Shown: positions 37,601-43,600 of the stretch, in pieces
Position numbering within the stretch: the first letter of the stretch is position 1
Layout: each line of letters begins with the position of its first letter
Origin: Euclidia mi
Taxonomy: Eukaryota; Arthropoda; Insecta; Lepidoptera; Erebidae
Direction of reading: 5' to 3'
Assembly: GCA_944739405.2 (NCBI GenBank)
Contig: OX123187.2
Location: 45,798,394-45,862,393, forward strand
Length of the DNA stretch: 64,000 nt
Notes under the pieces: model-generated
The model's database searches: none
What the model was told of the DNA's origin: nothing
Seen by the model: only the letters and a program-made list of their open reading frames with translations
Position numbers and translations under genes: made by a program

Positions 37601-40600
37601 ATATTGAAATAAAAGCAACCACACCACGATGCGTTTGAAAGTAGTATAAGGTTGAAAAGTAATACCTATAGATACTCATGTACCTATCAGGGATTCCTGA
37701 CAAGCACGTGGCGCTTGGATAGGAGGTGCCTCAGTTCTATAGAGGGATTGAATAACATAGGAAACCCGCTTAACCGAGAGTTCTCAATAATATTCTTGAA
37801 AGAGTTATGAGGTATGTCAGCACGCACTTTGCCAGCGTGATGGACTATGGCCTAACCCTTGTCATAATGCGAACAGGACTGTGCCCAAGAGAGAAACAAA
37901 CTTAAACAAGGCTGACAGTGAAACAAAAAAAATATGTAAAATCGGTGCACAATCAGAGAAGTATCAGCACCAGTAGGTGCATTTATATTCATTAGTACAA
38001 GCTCTACTTAGTTTGAGTTGAGACTAGACCGTGTTGTGTTTATATGGTAGACTAGAGGACGCCAGCAGCTACGTCTGCATTTTTTTTTTAATTTACCAGT
38101 TTTGGCCGATCCCGAGGGAATTTCAGGAAATCCCTTCTTAGTGCACCCCTACGATCCCCAAGGAACATACGTGCCAAATTTCAGCTTCCTGCGCCCAATA
38201 GTTTAAGCTGTAGCTTGTCTGTCAGTCAGTCAGTAACGCAAGGATGTTATATATACAGATATGATTACTATTATAACTATCTCTATATCTATATACCTAC
38301 GTATACATATATATAAATTCATTTCCTATTCCCCTCCATCAAAACACAAATAATGTTCTCAAATGGTAAACCGACAGCTTTCTCGAAATATGAAAACTCG
38401 TCGATATGATTAAGTTGAAGTGAGATGCAGCTTATACATATTCAGTGTGCATACGGTGTGAACAACGGGCTTAGTCGCAAAATACAGCTCAGGGTTCACG
38501 ACTTCAGGGAGTTTCCCACAGTTTTGGGAAAATAAAACTAGCTAAAATGAAAATAATCGGTTTGGTGGGTGTTGAGCTACGCACAATGTCGGATTATGTT
38601 GATTAGATATGCTGCCTCTAACTTTACTCAATGGAAAATGGTTTTGAGCTTGCAAATATCGTACTTATGCTTGCTTTGCCAAACATATTTTTAGTAAGTA
38701 GGTACTTACAGTTAAATCGCTAACTAACGAACATTATACGTATTCCAGTTTACCGCAGATTCCTATTTGTAGGAGAATTAAAGAGAAAAGACCAAATTAA
38801 TACACAAAGCTCAATTAATGCTGAATTCAATATTCGATCTATCCATTTTTTGAGATTTTAGATTCGTTTTAGACATAAACTCAATACAAAATATGACAAA
38901 CACGAATCTCAAATCTCAAAAGCTAGGAGGTAATCACTATTGCAGTTATTGTATGCTTTCAACCCCTGTTTCCCGGCAAAACCGCTAAACTCTAAAGTGT
39001 AATTTGGGTAATTTTACCATGAAAGTAGTTGGCAACCCTGCTGCAGCTAGGGAACGCGACGCAGCGACGTGCAATAACACCGCGCATCTGTGACAACTGA
39101 CACCCGATACCTTCCGCAACATCTGCCGCGGATACTCCACCGTATAATGGAATATTACGGTGTGGAAATGTTGTAGTATTGTTCGAAGATTAATTATATT
39201 CAACTGTACGGTAGCATAACAAATAAACGGTATGATTTACCTATGTAGGTAATTGTTGCAAGTCCGTAGCCAAAGAAACATTTTTCTGTTTCATTGCTCA
39301 GATTATTGATACTCTTTTACGGGAAAGCCTGTGGCCTCGTCTTGTCAAAACTTGTCGCAGCTATCTAAAAGCTTCAAAATATATTTTTGGGCTTTAGATG
39401 CAAATACATAAAGCGCCAGCGTGGTGAAATCGTGGATTCGGCTCAGTAGTATGTTATAAGAAATATAAATTGCCTGAAATCGTTTCAGGGTACACTGAAA
39501 TACATACATACATATATACATATCGTCACGCCTTTTATCCCCGAAGGGGTAGGCAGAGGTGTATTTCTACACCCACTTTTCGCCAGATATACTTTAGTCC
39601 CACGTAATAAGGGGCGAGCCTATTGCCGTACCGGGCACATTTCCAGACTCCGTGCTGCTACTGAGAATTTCGTGACAGAAAAACCCAATAACACTGCCCG
39701 ACCCAGGAATCGAACCCGGGACCTTCCGATTCCACGCGCACATTTATGCCGCGAGACCAACGAGGCAGTCGTATAGGGTTTGATGTCGAGTTTTCCGTCT
39801 CTACGCAAAGATGGTATTTGCATCGTGTTATCCCTTAGTCGCCTCTTACGACACCCACGGGAAGATAGGGGGTGGTGACACTTGTATTCTATGCCGTCAA
39901 CCACACGGTTTACACTGAAATAAATAAATAAAATTGTAGAAGGTGCATGAAATGGCCTCTGTCTCTGGCCATAATGATACAAAACATCAATGGTTAACGC
40001 GAGGAGACGAAATTTTATTAGTTACATAACTAATTATGTTAGCACAAACCCTGTAGCCAGCACATAGGCACAAAACTCTTGATCAATTTTCAATTTGCGG
40101 TCGTGTCCAAATGTCCCGTGCGACACCTGAGCGCGGCAGTGAGCTATGTTCTCGTTACATTAGTGCGCGCCTACAGCTTCCGCCGAACAAACGAGCCAGT
40201 GTGATGCCCCCAAATCGTAAGAGACCAGAATATAACGTCCGCCTCACTCTAAACATTCTTATGAAACATAAATCAAGTGGAAGTCAAATTATTCAGGGCA
40301 CCGTCCGACGTAGGTAAGTGTACGTGAAAATTTCGGAGAGCACCGCGAAAAAAGGTCGTTCCCGATTATGAGCACGCCTCGACTTTAAGTCGGTATAAAA
40401 CGGAATGCTTTTTATTACCTTATATAAGGAAGTTATAATGTGTTAAGGCTTTACTACTTTAATGCTAACGTGAATAATTAACTGCACAAGAATGTATTGA
40501 CATAAAAGATTATGCAGACTACGGGTATTTATTTGTTTAACGAAATGTCCCCTTAAAGTGTTCGACAATAGTCCGCCGCCAAAGTGCACTGTGTTTGCGT

Positions 40601-43600
40601 TGGACTATAGTCTTGAAGCCACAGCCATGGTAGGAACCACGATTTGGGTAAGCCAAATAGGTAAACCAGCGATGAATTTAAAACACCCTGTGTTTAAAAC
40701 ATAGAGAACTATGTAGTTCCTACTCAATACTCATACATAGAAAACATGACGGTGTTCTTCGTTAGCTTTTGATAACAAACCGCATGCTTGGGCCATAGAA
40801 GGTGACAAAGCAGACCGCCTTTGCTAAGAAGTAAGGACAATATCTTTCATTAGAACCATGCGCCTCTTCTGCTTTACTACTTTTAGATGAATACTTTAAA
40901 GAAAAATAAAGTTCATTACTGTTCGATTTGCGCTTGCAATAGATTTTAAAGCTAGGGGCTAGTAATGATCACTTAAATCGTAAAGAGTCGCTCATTTACC
41001 GAGAGCGTCTTCACTGAAGATCCCTAAGTGTATTTTTACAGCTAAACATCGTAGGCCCGACCACAAACATCAGAGTAGCATCCTAACATCCCAAAAGCTA
41101 TTTGAGTTTGCCGGAGCCGAAAAACTCGTGCTCTTAAATATTTAAAGGGAAACAAGATTGTGCTCTTGCGAAAAACGCCGCGCCAATTAGTGTTTTGTCG
41201 AAATATTTAGACGGCAGTCCTCCATTCTCGTTGATATCACAGTCGAAATACGAAAACACTTTTAATTATAACCCACCGTCAGCAAAATTTCAAGACTCCC
41301 AGAGGAAAAAATTACGAGAATTGAAATTTATCGATTATTAGGGGAACGACCTTTCTCAGTGAGTATTTTTTTCCATAAAGTGAGTCGTGCTGTTTGGTAT
41401 AAAAATAATATGCACGAAAGTGAAAATAGGATATCGCCGAGTTACTTGCATTAAAATAAAAATTACTTACATGCGTATTCGAAAGATTAATTGATATGCG
41501 ATTCTGTACGACACTTAACTTATAAAGTATACTGAACTCTGAAGCTTATTTTACCGATAAGTACTATCTACACCAGACTATCTGATATAACATATGCTCA
41601 GTAGGTATTTAAGGTGTGCAGAGAAATATAAGCTTCGCGCGAACATCGGGACTCGGGGGGGCACTAGTAATGTTATATGGGCAATAACACTCAAGTAAAA
41701 GAGGTACATCCTGTTATTGCAGTAAAACTATACTCGATAACCTTTACGGTCATGATTTAAAATAATACGTCTAACGGTGTATTTAATATGCTTCCCACCA
41801 CTCCTAAGTTATAAATACGATATACCATTCGCCAGTCATATTCAACATAGTGTTAGCGTGTGGAGTTTTGGTGTCAAAGTCAGCGCTATTCGGTTTTCAT
41901 GATCTTTTTTGGTTTAGTTGGATCGATAATAACTGCTTATGCCCTAAATGACATAAAGAAATCTAAATCATAACAAAAATCAAGTGCCAGAAATAATAAA
42001 ATGAAAAAAAATATAAGTTTACTCCGAACAAGAAGGCTAAAGTAATTTATTAACGCTGTTTGACTGTAGGGACAAGAACAACTTAAGTCTCCTAGTCTAA
42101 GCTGGGAACTACTGTTTACAAATCAAACAACGGAAAATTATAATAGAAGGAAGTCCAGAGATGAATACAGAATTAACCGGATTTTAAATACCTAATTCTG
42201 AGAAAATTTAAACGATTAAAACTAAATTTCTACTACAATGATAAAAACTAAAGATATGATACAGTTTGTGGAGACAGATGTTTGTTAATCTTTCTCGCAA
42301 AATCTACTCAACGGATTATGATGAAACTATATAGTAATATAGCTATCATTTATCAGAATAACACATATGCTACCTTCCGTCCCGATAACTGACACTGACG
42401 TGGACGAAGACGCTGGCGAATCTTATAACTTATACAGAAGAAGTAGGTATGTACAATAGCAATATAAGTAACAATTGTTTGCCGAGAATTTGCGAGGACA
42501 CAAAAGCTTTTTTATTTATTTATAGAATCTTCCTGTTTACCTTCGCCTCTCTTAAGTGACAGTACGAAATGTTTGTGAAATAACGTTATTACGCCTCTAA
42601 CCCAATACCGAATAGGAGACAAGGTCTTAGGTATAAAAATATATCAAAGGTAGGAAATAAGAATAGATATGTACATAAATATGACATGGCATCACTCTTA
42701 TATATCACGACGATTTATCATCATTTATTTATTTTATTTATTTATAGTCTCACGCCTGTATCCCCGAAGGGGCAGGCAGAGGTGTAAATATTATATCCAC
42801 ATTTCGCCATAAATTAAAAAAAATATATATATCATCGTCTTTCTAGCATTATCCCGACAACAAGCACGGCAACGGCATACAAGCTTTTCGCCTAAGAGCC
42901 AGAGTCCGCTACAGAGTGTTACCAGATTTGTCAGAATATTAGTTTTCATCACATAATTTTCACGACGATTATGGCCAGGTTAAAGTGCCCATCAAACTTT
43001 GATTAATGAATTTTATTTTGGTAAGAATTCCTAAACGAATAGTTAACAAAAGTATTCCTAAGGGAAGCTATTGCCTAACGTGAATCTATGTTCTGGCATT
43101 CAAAAGGTAACATCGCATACCTCAACTAGACCTTTTGTTATAAAAATTCGATTAACTTGCATAATTTTCCAATGGGTCTCAAAAGTTAGTAACCTTGAAG
43201 ACCAAATTGGAGGTGTCTTTTACAAATGAAAAGCTACAAGAATTTGATTTTGGATGTGAGTGATTTGCAACAGCAGTATTTTAATTTGCTACTTGTTTTT
43301 GCACTTAATTACACAGTACCAAAGCGAGTGGGCGCTGGTGGATTGTTTGACGAGACAACCTTGAAGTCTCATCAATAAAAAATCCATTTGACATCTTCAA
43401 AGTGAGGATACATCCTCTTGCCCTGGTCCCAATTTTTATTTGGGTCGACACAATATGTCCTTCGTTACCACAATTCTCTGTCGTCATCTGATTATTTACC
43501 CTTCACTATTTCATATCCATCGTCACACATCCATCCATCTTTTCATCGGCTTCTCTCCTGCATTTCGTCCCTTTACTTCATATTCATGACTTCTTTACCT

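Larger units (their letters stand above)
33756..43194. repeat. tandem duplication unit 2 inside the Sulf1 giant intron
   Basis: Collinear with 17036-33755. It lacks the four large insertions of unit 1 but carries its own SINE (39502-39910) and a local inverted duplication (36822-36875). It ends near 43194, where CTCAAAAGTTAGTAACC matches the unit 1 end (CTCAAAAATTTGTAACG at 33737-33753). Confidence 0.9.
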
